Below, piece by piece: positions 35,093 to 46,386 of a stretch of 64,000 nucleotides of DNA. Made by a program: the position numbers and the translations under genes. The notes beneath the pieces are model-generated. The model had not been told where the DNA came from. It did no database searches and saw nothing but the letters and a program-made list of their open reading frames with translations. The first letter of the stretch is position 1; every line of letters starts with the position of its first letter. The DNA is taken from assembly GCA_018343915.1 (NCBI GenBank), contig JABRWF010000004.1, positions 2,914,001-2,978,000 of the forward strand, read 5' to 3'. The stretch is from Agroathelia rolfsii (Eukaryota; Basidiomycota; Agaricomycetes; Amylocorticiales; Amylocorticiaceae).

Positions 35093-36380
35093 TCTAGGAT
35101 TGCCTTCACCTTCTCCAGAGTCATTCGTATTTGACCAAAAGATACTAGTGCTCCAAGAATATCAACTTCTGGTACATCATATTCAAACTTTTCAAGGTTG
35201 GCATATAGATCATTGGACTTGAGAATTTCCAAGACCTCCAGTACTAGCTTTCGGAGCTCTGACTCGTTTTCGCCTCCAATAATGATATCGTCGATGTAAT
35301 GCACCAACCGACCAGTTTGATATAAGTGATAAAATACATCATCCATCATTGTTTGCATAGTTGCGGGAGCATTGCAAAGGCCAAAGGTCATGATAAGGGG
35401 TTCAAAGAGACCACGGTTGGTGATGAATGCTGCTTTATATTCATCTCCTTCACGGAGTCGGATATTGTAGAATCCCCAGCGGAGGTTAATTTTGGCAAAG
35501 GTGTGGAAATGGGTCATTTTGTCTTGTAGCTCCGAAATTAATGGGAGAGGATACGTGTTTGGGACAGTTTCTGCATTCAACTTCCAGTAGTCCTGAACTG
35601 GTCTTAGGGTACCATTCTTTTTTGGAACGAAGAACATTGGAGCTGCTATTGGACTTTCCGACTTCTGGATATACCCCTTTCTAAGGTTTTCCTCCAAGTA
35701 TTTGTCTAGGGCTTCCGATTCCTTAGGTGAGAGGGGGTATGCCTTGCTCCGTCAGAGGTTTGCACCTTCCTTCAGGATGATCTTATGGTCCCATGGCTTT
35801 CTTGTTGGAAGACGGTCAGAGGCATCTTTGGAAAAGACGGAAGCATATTTCTCTGCCTACTCTGGAAGTACATTCGTTTCCATGGACACAGAGATCCTTG
35901 ATGTCAGAGGTAGGCGGATATCCGCTTTCTTCCAGTTGATGATCGGATTCTCCAGACATAGCCAATCTATTCCTAAGATAACATCCTCTGGACCAATATT
36001 AGTGACCAAAAAGGGGAGCCATTTTCTCACGTCACCAATCGTTGTATTCAGGACAGCTATTTCTGTAATTTGTCTGGACTTATTAGCGGAGTTGTTGATA
36101 TTTAGTACATCAATTGGAGTAGGAAGGAGACAAGTGCAAATTTTATTTTTCTTTATAAAATTGGAATGTATAAAGGATGAAGAAGCACCAGAATCAATCA
36201 TTGCAGAGTAGGAAAGGGAGGAAAAGAGTCCATGGAACATAATCGGTATATGAAGGTGCTGTCCATTTGCACCGGATATAGAAGAAGATATGGAGAATGA
36301 AGTAGATCGATAAGAAGAAAATGAAGAAATTCTATTTTGTATATAAGGGTCAGCCAGAATGGCCCTTTCTTCTGACCCAA

Positions 36381-37778
36381 TCAAAAACCCGCTTTGTCCT
36401 TGAATTCTGCGATCACTGCAGCTTGATCTTCCAACATCTGCTGCATGTCCACCATTGTCAGACCAGAGGCTCCATCGGAGGGTGGAGGCACAGAGGGTTG
36501 TGGAGCAAGGGATTGCGGAACCTGGGAGGCTGCCTGTAGGCATGCAGGGTTTCAAGCCGGAAGCGGAGGAGTGGAAGTCCTAGTAGAAGGAGGGCTCCTA
36601 CATCTCCTTACTATATGCCCATACTTTCCACAGTTGAAGCATTGGACTGTAGACCAGTCGGTAGGCCCTTTTGAGACAGGCGGAGCAGGGAAAGGAGTCG
36701 GTAAGGCTAGACCGCTTCCAGCAGCATTGATTGTAATGGGGTTTCCTGCTGTTCCAGTTGATGCAGACCCCTGCTGTAATCCTCCTCACGGCTTCCACTG
36801 GTCCTTCCACAGGCCAGCTAATTGGAGCTCCTCTTCCGCCTCCTGTGCTGCATCAATTAGATGCAGAAGAGTGTCCTTCCTGTCCCTTGGCCATCCCGCC
36901 AGGACTGATCGGATTTTCTAATTCAGTCCCTGGTGGAACCAAATGCGTTGGTCCTCTTCTGACAGCTTAGTTTGGGCTGCCAGGGAAGAAAACTCACTGA
37001 TATAGTCCTGGACAGAGGACATTTGCTGCTCTAGAGAGGTCAGGTGTTGGAGTGCATACCGTGCAAAGTCCCTTGACCCATGCAAAGTTTTGAAAGCAGA
37101 GTACAACTGCTCCCACTTAAACCCCTTGGTCTTCATCTCCTCGTGATATTTTTGAGCCCATCTTTTTGGCGCTCCGTCTAACAGTCCTACTAGGAGCCGG
37201 GCCTTTTTGACATCCGTGCTGTAAACCTCTGGATTCATTTCTAGGTAATTCTCAAACCCGAAAATGAATGACTGGTATATCTTCCAGTCTCCGGAAAAAG
37301 CCTTTGGCTTGTCTCTGATCTCCTTTCCGGAAGAGATTGTCTGGCCTCTAGATGCGGTTTCCACCCATACTGTTGGCTGAGGGGGGTTTTCCACAATGTG
37401 GACTAAGCACTGGTTCACCTCCATCATTTGCTGCATGAGGCAGATCAGGCTCGCTTGGCTGGCCTGGAGGTCGGAAAGTATGTGGAGGGTCTCTTCCGTT
37501 GTCAAAGGAGGAGGCAGAGGAAGCGGAGTTGTTGCCCCGGATCAGTGAGACATGGTTGACGGGCTTTTGAGAATCAGGGAAAGGGAGTGGGTGTAGGTGT
37601 TGGGCAATGGGGGTGGCGGAAGTAGGGCAGAGCCTGGCTTAATGCATACTGGGGCGGGTGTGGTGATATCAAGTGCTGCCTCAATGCAGACTTCTGTCTG
37701 GGTCTCTTGTGAGAAATATCCTGTAAAATCTGTTTGGGAACCTTCTTCTTCAATATAGATGTCTTCTTCCTCGGACAT
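36381..37778 (-). pseudogene. gag: Element I gag with premature stops
   Basis: Starts MSEEEDIYIEEEG at 37778. A stop follows SPSTMSH (37542). The capsid domain (FGFENYLEMNPEVY, FKTLHGSRDFARYALQ) is 36918-37505, and further stops lie near 36918 and in the linker. The CCHC knuckle CFNCGKYGHIVRRC is near 36600-36650. Ends KDKAGF-stop, with the frameshift heptamer at 36384-36390. Confidence 0.88.
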
Positions 37779-38235
37779 ACAAAGTCTCTGGAGCTTATGT
37801 GGATTTTCTTCGTCTCCGGAGGTTTCCGGATTCTGATGCGGAGGGCGGGATTTGTCTTCTTCTGCCGGGGCTAGAGCTCGCCTGTATAGTAATCACACAA
37901 TCTGTGTTCGCAAATGCAAAGGGTCTTCAGTCAGCGGTGCTATTAAATTTTAACTCCCACAAGGAGCTCCTAGAACCTAATCTGTGTGAGGGATTTTATT
38001 GGCTTCGGATACAGCCACTCAGTCACAGAGATCGTATCCGCTATGAGTGTCTAAACAGGGTTGTCAAAGGGCTGGGGCTGCACCTCACAATTGCTTCCCG
38101 AAATCGTTTAAGTGCGCTGAGTGGAAAAAGAAGCGGGTCCAAAAAGACTAATCTACTGCTCTTTGTATGTGATCGCCAATCACACCTTCTTGGAATGCAG
38201 AGATTCCGAGGGATTTCCGGGTAGCTTTGACCTAA
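37779..38235 (-). other. Leader and PBS of element I
   Basis: Non-coding. The PBS (complement of 38223-38233) reads AGGTCAAAGCT, exact reverse complement of the LTR 11-mer AGCTTTGACCT. Homologous to the leader in N (48121-48580) and more distantly L. Confidence 0.8.
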
Positions 38236-39093
38236 TGTCAAGGAATCACTCTTGACTATGTGGAGATAATCAAAAACAACCTCCTAACACTTAGAAAAGT
38301 ACCTAAGACTCAAGTTTTCCCACACTACACAAACCCCTATATCTATTGGGGGGGTAAGGGTACTCTGCTTATGTCTTACAAAGCTTCCGGAGACTTAAAC
38401 CGGAGGAGAGCAGAAACTCCGGAGGTTCCGATTCATGCATCACACGTCCTAACTAAATAATCTAGGGAATTTCACCCTACTAAGTGAGATGAGAAGTACG
38501 CTAAGACGCTGGGCTAGGCCCGGAGGTTAGTGAACCCTGAAGGCAAAGTTGATTGAGTAATTTCTAAGAGGAATACAAACACTAAATACTTGCCTGAAGG
38601 TGAAGAGGTCAAAGCTGGCCTTTCAGGACAAGTTACATCAACTACTTATACTACTACAAAAGCTCCGCACTAGTTCCAACGTGGAGACAAGAGATAGAAA
38701 AAGTAGAATATGCAGGGGGAGACCTTTTCCCTAACTCCAACGGGTAGCCATGTGGAGATACAACACTTGCGGAGGCTCTGCGCTCAGGAGCGGAGCTCCT
38801 CAAGAGTTCTGGAGTGGAAGCTTGGAGGTATGTAGTGGAACCAGTATCCGTTAGGAGTCAGTCAGTGATCGGAGGTTTGTACTCTGGAGTTGTGCGGAAT
38901 GGTGAACAGAAAATGCACAACTCACGATTACTCCTGTAGCGTGCGGCTTAGTCACATGAGGGCCAATCATAGGACCGCTCACTGCCTATAGACCACGCTC
39001 TGAGGGTAATATAAAAAGAAAAATGAAACAAAATATAATACATTGTTTAAATAATAACAAAAAATTCGTAGTCCAAAATTCCAACTCATAACA
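38236..39093 (-). repeat. 5' LTR of element I, 858 bp
   Basis: Primer 11-mer complement at 38606-38616. Intron-like segment 38537-38593 (57 nt; GCAAGT donor, ACTCAAT branch candidate, CCTTCAG acceptor, minus strand). Confidence 0.92.
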
Positions 39094-39098
39094 AAAAT

Positions 39099-39327
39099 GT
39101 CCGGCACCCTATCCTCCTCCACTAAACCCCCTCTTAGCTTAGGCTCCAACGGAAGGCTCACAGCGGACAAGCATCAATGCCACATCACTAACAACCTCTG
39201 CCTATTCTGTGGAAATGCCGGACATGTGGTGAAAGATTGCTGGAAACATGCCTTATCCATCAAAGCTCACACCTCCAATGCTAGTCCTAACCAGGAATCT
39301 GATGCCTCCGCCGACCAGTTAAAATAA
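39099..39327 (+). pseudogene. gag: Element H gag, C-terminal part with CCHC knuckle
   Basis: Continues H gag after element I. CLFCGNAGHVVKDC is a C-x2-C-x4-H-x4-C nucleocapsid knuckle. Ends DQLK-stop at 39325-39327. No GGGTTTT heptamer is present here, so H reaches pol by another route or another slip site. Confidence 0.85.
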
Positions 39328-40309
39328 CAGGCAACTCGGATAGTCCTGCACAGGTGACGAGTTGCCTAGGCAATTACCGTGCACCATCTATAGTCAAATT
39401 GAATGCTTCTACTATACTCTCTTCACATTCACTTACATTATCATGTACTTCCCCACTTGTTGAAAACAATAAAATTTCTTTTTCTGTGCTCATTGACTCT
39501 GGTTCATCTCATTGTTTTTTGGACTCTGTGTTTGTCTCTAAATATTCCCTACCTACTTCTTCAACTTCTCCAATTAAACTTTGTTTATTTGATGGTAGTA
39601 GTTCTTGTACTATTTCTCAATCTGTTTCCCTTCCACTTTGTTTCCCTTCTAGCTATTTATATACACTAACCTTCTATGTTACTCCGTTGGACCCCTCATG
39701 CTCCGCCGTTTTAGGACACAACTGGCTTGCCCAATATAATCCATCAATTAACTAGGCTTAGGGCAGTATCTCATTCGATTCGGAAGACTCTAAGTGGTCT
39801 ACACTGGAGGTTCCGGCTCCTTTGCCATCACTACCTCCACCCCCGGAATTCATACCCCGCATGATGTCTTTATCTCTATCTCCATCCCTACCTCCGTCTC
39901 CATCTCCACCTCTGTTGCTGTCCCAGTCTTTGCCTCTACATCTGTCTCCATCCCAGCCTTTGCCTCTGCATCTGTCTCCATCTCTATCTCCATCTCTGCC
40001 CCCTGTTTCTGTCTCACTGGTTAGTGCACCGGCCTTTCTCCGGGCCTGCCATGCTGACTTGTCTGCAGTGTATGCCCTCAATCCCTCTGACCTTTCGGTC
40101 CATGGATGCTCTGCTACTGCCTCGGAACCCACTGACCATCCTTCCCTCCCTGACAAGTACCTCGATTTTGCCGATGTTTTCAGCAAGTCCAAGTCTGAGT
40201 CCCTGGCACCTCATAGGCCATACAACCTCCGGATTGAGCTCGAAGATGGCACAGCTCCCCTACTTGGTCCCATCTACTCCCTCTCTCCACTAGAACTTGA
40301 GGCCCTCTA

Positions 40310-41185
40310 TGTCAAGAGCTGCCTTTGCAGCTAGCTCGGGCGGTGCGGCGATGCCCCTGGAGCGCTAACTGCTACAGCTACTCACTGCCAGATGGCAGCC
40401 TTGTGGGTTCGTAGAGTTGCCTCTTCGATATCTTGGAGCCTGCGGCAATACAGGTGGCGCGGCGAGCAGTCAGATGTATGGCAGGTTGAGCAGGAGGTCC
40501 AGCGAGATCAGGCGTAGAGCGAGAGATGTCAAGCCAGAGAGAAGTAACTAGACGAGATGCTCGAGGATGCTCGAGTCCACAGGTTGACCGCTGGCTATGC
40601 AGCAGGTGTAGGGCTTGTTTAGGGCGATACACACTTAATTTTCCGACTACTGTATCTACTACATCAGGTACAGTACATATATACTAGAATACAGTAGTCG
40701 CAGAAAGATAAATAAAGAAATAGGAGAAAACAATAAAGACAATAAGTAATAGCGCACGCCGCATGCTCTGGTAGTCATGCCACGCTGTGCACGAAGGTGG
40801 GGGTGTGTTCCTTCGGAACCATCGGTGGTCTGATCATTGATCAGAGCGCAATCAAGATAGGGAACCAAGCGCGATCTTCCCAGATAGGAAGGATCCACTG
40901 GTGGGGGCACATGGTGACTCGAGGAATGTGGTCGAAAAGGCTAGTTGGCATGTGGGACGCTCTGATGGACAGAAGCGCATCGATGATGGGAAGGAAGCGC
41001 GGGAAGGCGCTGTGCACATGGCTCCGGGGAAACATCGGTGGACATATCGGAAACGCTTCCGATGCACGGGACACACGGCAATGCAGAAGGGAGGATGTCA
41101 CCGGTGGCTCCATCGTAGTTGTTTGCAAATGTCAATGTGCGCGATTGGGACGTTCGGCGGCTGGGTGCATTGGCGGGTCATAACA
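40310..41185 (-). repeat. F solo LTR, 876 bp, TSD CTCTA
   Basis: CTCTA at 40305-40309 and 41186-41190. Splits H RT. Confidence 0.95.
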
Positions 41186-42750
41186 CTCTATACCTTCATT
41201 AACAAAAACATCTGCACTGGATTCATTTGCCCATCAACATCTGCTTACAGAGCTCTGGTGCTATTTGTCAAGAAAAAGGATGGATCCCTATGCTTGTGCA
41301 TGGATTTCCGTGGCCTCAACTAGATCTCCAAGAAGGACCACTACCCACTGCCGCTGATCTCCAATCTCCTCGATGCTCCATGGAAGGCCTGTCTCTACAC
41401 CAAGATTGACCTTTAATATGCCTACTATCTCGTTTGCATTGCTGAAGGCAATGAATGGAAAACGGCTTTCCACACTCGCTATGGATTGTTTGAGTAGCGA
41501 GTTATGCCCTTTGGTCTTACAAATGTGCCTGCAGCTTTCCAGAGATTTATGAATGACATCTTTTCCAATCTCCTGGATGTCTGTGTAATTGTGTACCTTG
41601 ACAACATCCTCATCTATTCCGATGACCCTGACAAACATAAGGACCAGGTCCGTAAAGTCCTATGGAGACTCCGCAAACACGGTCTGTATGCCCGTGCAGA
41701 TAAGTATCTATTTGGTGTGGATACTGTCGAGTACTTAGGGTATATCTTGTCTCTGAATGGACTCACAATGGACAAGTCCAAAGTTCAAGCCATCCAGGAC
41801 TAGCCAGAACTATGCAAGGTAAAAGATATCTAGTCTTTCCTTGGATTTGCCAATTTCTACCACCGGTTCATCAATAGCTATTCTGAGATTGTCCACCCCT
41901 TGACTTGACTCACCCACAAAGATGCCCCTTGGAACTTTGATGATGATTGCCATGCTGCTTTCGAGTCTCTCAAGCACACTTTCACCTCAGCTCTGATCCT
42001 CACTCACTGGGAACCAGAGCACCAGCTCATTGTTGAAACGGACGCCTCTAACTATGCTGTCGCCGGAATCCTCTCCATTGTGTGTTCTGACTCAGAAATC
42101 TGCCCCATCGCATTCTACTCCCACTCTCTGAGCACCTCCAAGCTCAATTATGACACCCACAACAAGGAGCTCCTAGCTATCTTCGAAGCGTTCCGTACCT
42201 GGCAGCATTACCTTGAGGGTGCAGCTCTTCTGATCAATGTTGTCATGGACCACAAAAACCTCATCTACTTCTCCACCACCAAGCTCCTAACTTGGTGTCA
42301 AGCTCATTGGTTAGAATTCCTGTCTGCCTTCAACCTAGTCATCCATTTCCACCCTGGGTGTCTCGGCGAAAAACCTGACTCCCTTACTCAATGTTGGAAT
42401 GTCTAGCCAAAAGAGGGGGATAGTGGCTACACCAGCATTAACCTGCATAACCTACGGCCAATCTTCACCACCAAACAGCTCTCTGCATCCCTTTGTGCTA
42501 CTATGCTCATAACTCCGGCGCTCTGTACATTGGAGCTCCTCGACATGCAGCAGCTTCATGACGATATCCACTCCACCACCTCTGCAGACACATTTGCCTC
42601 CAAACAGTCCTCTAAGTCTCCACTGGATCCTCGCTGGACCATAACTAATGGGTTCCTGCTTTGCGACAAACACATCTACATCCTTGAAATAAATGACCTC
42701 CGTCTTCATGTCTTGTGCTTGAAGCATGACCACCTGTTGGCTGGCCACTT

Positions 42751-43158
42751 TGTTATGAGTTTACTAACCTTAGCCCAATTTTTCTTTTATTTTTCCTTTA
42801 TTTTATCCCTTCTTTTTATTGATAGTTAAGTAGTACTACTTAGGTTAGAGTTTAGGTCATGTGATTTATACATCATATGACTATTACTATATCAACCTCA
42901 TTATGTACATCTGTAGACTTTAGACTGTTGTCTTTATCTACAGGTGAGTAACCTATGTATTTCTACTTTACTTCAATTCAACTTTGTCTACAGTTCCTTT
43001 CTCAGCATCACTAAGAAGTGTAAAGCTAACCTAGAGAGGTAGCTAGCCCAGAGAGGTAGCTAGCCTAGAGAGGTAGCTAGGCCAGGTGGACAAGGAGTCT
43101 AGCCTTGAGGCCATCTTAGTGAGAGCATGAGTGGTGTTGGGAGGGGGACCTCCTGACA
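42751..43158 (+). repeat. J solo LTR, 408 bp, TSD CACTT
   Basis: Starts TGTTATGAGTTTAC, ends GACCTCCTGACA. CACTT at 42746-42750 and 43159-43163. It contains three 17-bp tandem units of GAGAGGTAGCTAGCC type at 43032-43083. Only copy in the window, and no clear TATA. Confidence 0.88.
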
Positions 43159-43791
43159 CACTTTGGGCAGAATAAGACTCTCAAGCTCATCCACTGGGAG
43201 TATACATAGCCGGGCCTCCATGAATATGTCAAGAACTACTGCAATACCTGTGTGACCTGCAAGCGTGGTAAATCTGTCCGCTACAAGCTGTACAGTCTAT
43301 TGCGCCAACTCCCCATTCCTGAGTGCCCTTGGAACTCCATCTTAATGGACTTCATCAAGCAGCTGCTGTCCTCCGCTGGTTTCACCTCCATCCTGGTTGT
43401 TGTTGACCACCTGTCTAAGCAAGGAATCTTCATCCCAACCCATGACATAATTACATCACAAGATCTCACCCGCCTCTTTGTCATGCATGTCTTCTCCAAG
43501 CATGGAGTTCTGCAGCATGTCACCTCTGACCGCGGCTCCAAATTCGTATCCCACTTCTTCCGCTCGCTTGGAACACTCCTAGACATGAAGCTCCATTTTA
43601 CTTCCGGCTACTACCCTAAAGGTGATGGACAGACAGAGTGCATCAATCAGACGCTTGAGCAGTACCTCTACATGTACTGCAATTACCAGCAGGATAACTG
43701 GGTGGAATTACTCCCTCTTGCGGAATTCACCTACAACAATACTCCGAATGACACCACTGGTGTATCTCTATTCTTCGCTAACAAGGGCTAT

Positions 43792-44664
43792 TGTCAAGAG
43801 CTGCCTTCGCAGCTAGCTCGGGCGGTGCGGCGATGCCCCTGGGGCACTAACTGCTAAGCGGCTCACTGCCAGATGGCAGCCCTGTGGGTTCGTGGAGATG
43901 CCTCTTCAATATCTCAGGGCTTGCAGTGATACGGGTGACGCAGTGAGCAGGCACGGCATATGGCAAGTTGAACGGGTGTTCCAGCGAGATCATGCGTAGA
44001 CAGAGAGATTAAGCAGGAGATGAGAAACTAGACAAGATACTCGAGGACGCTCGAGTCCACAGGTTGACCGCTGGCTATGCAGCAGGTGTAGGGCTTGTTT
44101 AGGGCCAAACACACTTAATTTTCCGACTACTGTATCTACTACATCAGGTACAGTACATATATACAAAGTACAGTAGTCGAGAAAATGATAAATAAAGAAA
44201 TGCATGAAAACAATAAGAACAATAGGTAATAGCATGCGCTGCACGCTCTGGTAGTCGTGCCACGCTGTGCACAAAGGCGGGGGTGCATTCCTTTGGAACC
44301 ATCGGCAGTCTGATTGTCGATCAGAGCGCAATCGTGAGGGAGAACCAAGCACGATTTTCCCAGATAGGAAGGATCCGCTGGTGCAGGCACATGGCGACTC
44401 GGGGAATGTCTTCAAGAAGTGTTGTCGTCATGTGGAGCGCTCTGATGGGCAGAAGCGCATTGGTGATGAGAAGGAAGCGTGAAGGATGGCTGTGCACATG
44501 GCTCTGGGGAAACGTTAGCAGACACATCGGAAACGCTTTCGATGCACGGGGTACATGGTGACTCAGAAGGGAGGGCATCGCCGGTAATTCCATCGTAGGT
44601 GTTTGCGTAGTTGATGTGCACGATCGGGACATTCGGCGGCCAGGTGCGTTGGCGGGTTGTGACA
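43792..44664 (-). repeat. F solo LTR, 873 bp, TSD GCTAT
   Basis: GCTAT at 43787-43791 and 44665-44669. Splits H integrase. Confidence 0.95.
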
Positions 44665-45098
44665 GCTATAATCCTTCAGCAATCTCTGTACATCCGGAAC
44701 AGGATATTACCTCTGCATGAGCCCTTGAGTTTGCCGTTGATCTGGATGCACTGCACCAGGAACTCCAAACCCAAATCTCTGCAGCCCAGTAGTGATACCA
44801 AGCTCCGGTGGACAAGAAGCACCTTCTAGCTCCTGACTTCCAAGTTGGACAGCAGGCATTCGTTTGCGTAAAGTTCTTCTGCACTACCTGGCCTTCCAAG
44901 AAGCTCTCCGACAAGTTCCTTGGCCCATTCAACATAATTGCGCAAGTTGGTCCTTCATCATTCACTCTCCACCTGCCCGACACTATGCACTCGGTCCATC
45001 CTGTGTTCCACGTCTCCCAGCTTGAACCAGCCCCAGCCAATACTATCCCAAACTGCATGCAGCCTCTGCCACCTTTAGTAGAAGTCAATGGAGAACTG

Positions 45099-45972
45099 TG
45101 TCATGACCCGCCAACGCACCTGGCTGCCGAACATCCCGATTGCACACATCGACATTTGCGAACAACTACGATGGAGCCACTGGCAACATCCTCCCTTCTG
45201 CGTTGCCGTGTGTCCCGTGCATCGGAAGTGTTTCCGATATATCCACCAATGTTTCCCTGGAGCCATGTGCACAGCGCCTTCCTGTGCTTCCTTCCCATCA
45301 TCGATGCGCTTCTGTCCATCAGAGCATTCCATATGCCGACTGGCCTTCTCGACAACATTCCCCAAGTCGCCATGTGCCCGCACCAGCGGATCCTTCCTAT
45401 CTGGGAAGATCGCGCTTGGACTTCCCCCATGATCGCGCTCTGATCGATGATTAGACTGCCGATGTTTCCAAAGGAACGCATCCCGACTTCGTGCACAGCG
45501 TGGCACAACTACCAGAGTGCGCGGAGCGCGCTATTACTTATTGTCTTTATTGTTTTCCCTCTATTTCTTTATTTATCATTTTCACGACTACTGTACTTCG
45601 TATATATGTACTGTACCTGATGTAGTAGTTACAGTAGTCGGAAAATTAAGTGTGTTTGGCCCTAAACAAGCCCTACACCCGCTGCATAGCCAGCAGTCAA
45701 CCTGTGGACTTGAGCGTCCTCAAGTATCTCATCTAGTTTCTCGTCTCCTGCTTGATCTCTCTGTCTATGCATGATCTCACCGGAACACCCATTCAACTTG
45801 CCGTACGCCATGCCTGCTTGCCATGTCACCCGTATCGCTGCAAGCCCCAAGATATTGAAGAGGCGTCTCCACGAACCCACAGGGCTGCCATCTGGCAGTG
45901 AGCCGCTTAGCAGTTAGTGCCCCAGGGGCATCGCCGCACCGCCCGAGCTAGCTGCGAAGGCAGCTCTTGACA
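45099..45972 (+). repeat. F solo LTR, 874 bp, TSD AACTG
   Basis: AACTG at 45094-45098 and 45973-45977. Clean example of the F promoter: arms CGACTACTGTA (45585-45595) and TACAGTAGTCG (45630-45640) flank TATATA at 45601. The predicted 11-mer AGTCGGAAAAT starts 35 bases after that TATA (45636-45646). Confidence 0.94.
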
Positions 45973-46386
45973 AACTGGAGTACAAGATCTCCCAGGTCCT
46001 GGACTCCAAGATCGACAAATGATGCCGCTGCCAGCTACTTTATCATGTACATTGGGCTAGGTATAAAGGAACTCCAGATGAAGAGGAATGGCTTCTAGCC
46101 ATGGAGCTTGCTCATGCTCAGAAGCTTGTTGCGGATTTCTATACCAGGTACCCTGACAAGCCCGGTCCTTTAACTAACCTTTGACTTCTCTTCCCTAATT
46201 TTTCACTTATCTCCTCTGTCCTTCCTTGTTTATTCCTACTTTTCCGTTTCTTCCTAACCCTCTGTTTTATTTTACTTACCTCCATGTTTTTGTTTGCTTA
46301 TACTCTCATATATACTTTGACCACGGACATTTTACTTCACCAAAGAATATGCACAAAAAACTATATACAATTCCTTTCTCTCTCCC

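Larger units (their letters stand above)
31232..36389 (-). pseudogene. pol: Element I pol, split by M and D solo LTRs
   Basis: PR DSGASSSF near 36205. RT spans 35697 to about 35093 with FGLCNAPATM and YIDD (HYIDDIIIGG, near 35300). A 50-bp RT-RNase H linker piece (34199-34248) lies between the two solo LTRs and completes the LANYYRR motif when both are removed. RNase H is 32912-33430 (TDASSYATGAVL). The integrase zinc region is 32450-32713 (GHPGRHKT, CLTCQANK), the core and C-terminal part 31406-32443, and the chromodomain about 31406-31560, followed by a TGA where L has Arg. Several Arg, Trp or Gln codons are changed to stops. Frames agree once the 743- and 849-bp insertions are subtracted. 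Confidence 0.9.
30362..39093 (-). mobile_element. Element I: family-2 Ty3/gypsy, TSD AAAAT
   Basis: AAAAT at 30357-30361 and 39094-39098. LTRs 30362-31220 (859 bp) and 38236-39093 (858 bp). Two solo LTRs (M and D) lie in pol; without them the element is 7140 bp. It is inserted in H gag. Confidence 0.95.
39354..46184 (+). pseudogene. pol: Element H pol (PR-RT-RNase H-integrase-chromodomain), five insertions-fragmented pieces
   Basis: Pieces are 39354-40309, 41191-42750, 43164-43791, 44670-45098 and 45978-46184. PR has DSGSSHCF and LGHNWL. A Ser/Pro low-complexity linker at 39820-40020 is made of CTCCAT-type repeats. RT has MPFGLTNVPAAFQ and YLDN at 41594-41605, where the family has YLDD, so a catalytic Asp is lost. 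RNase H has TDASNYAV and DHKNL. Integrase has a CxxC pair (CNTCVTCK), LVVVDHLSKQ, TSDRGSKF and GYYPKGDGQTE. A linker ending HPVFHVSQLEP precedes the chromodomain (YKISQVLDSK, YHVHWARYKG), with stop at 46182-46184. Many TAG/TGA codons lie at Gln, Trp and Arg positions. Confidence 0.9.

Noticed and set aside
39820..40020. CTCCAT-type repeats in H as a possible minisatellite or gene
   Set aside because: Low-complexity Ser/Pro-coding linker inside H pol; flanking PR and RT share the element.
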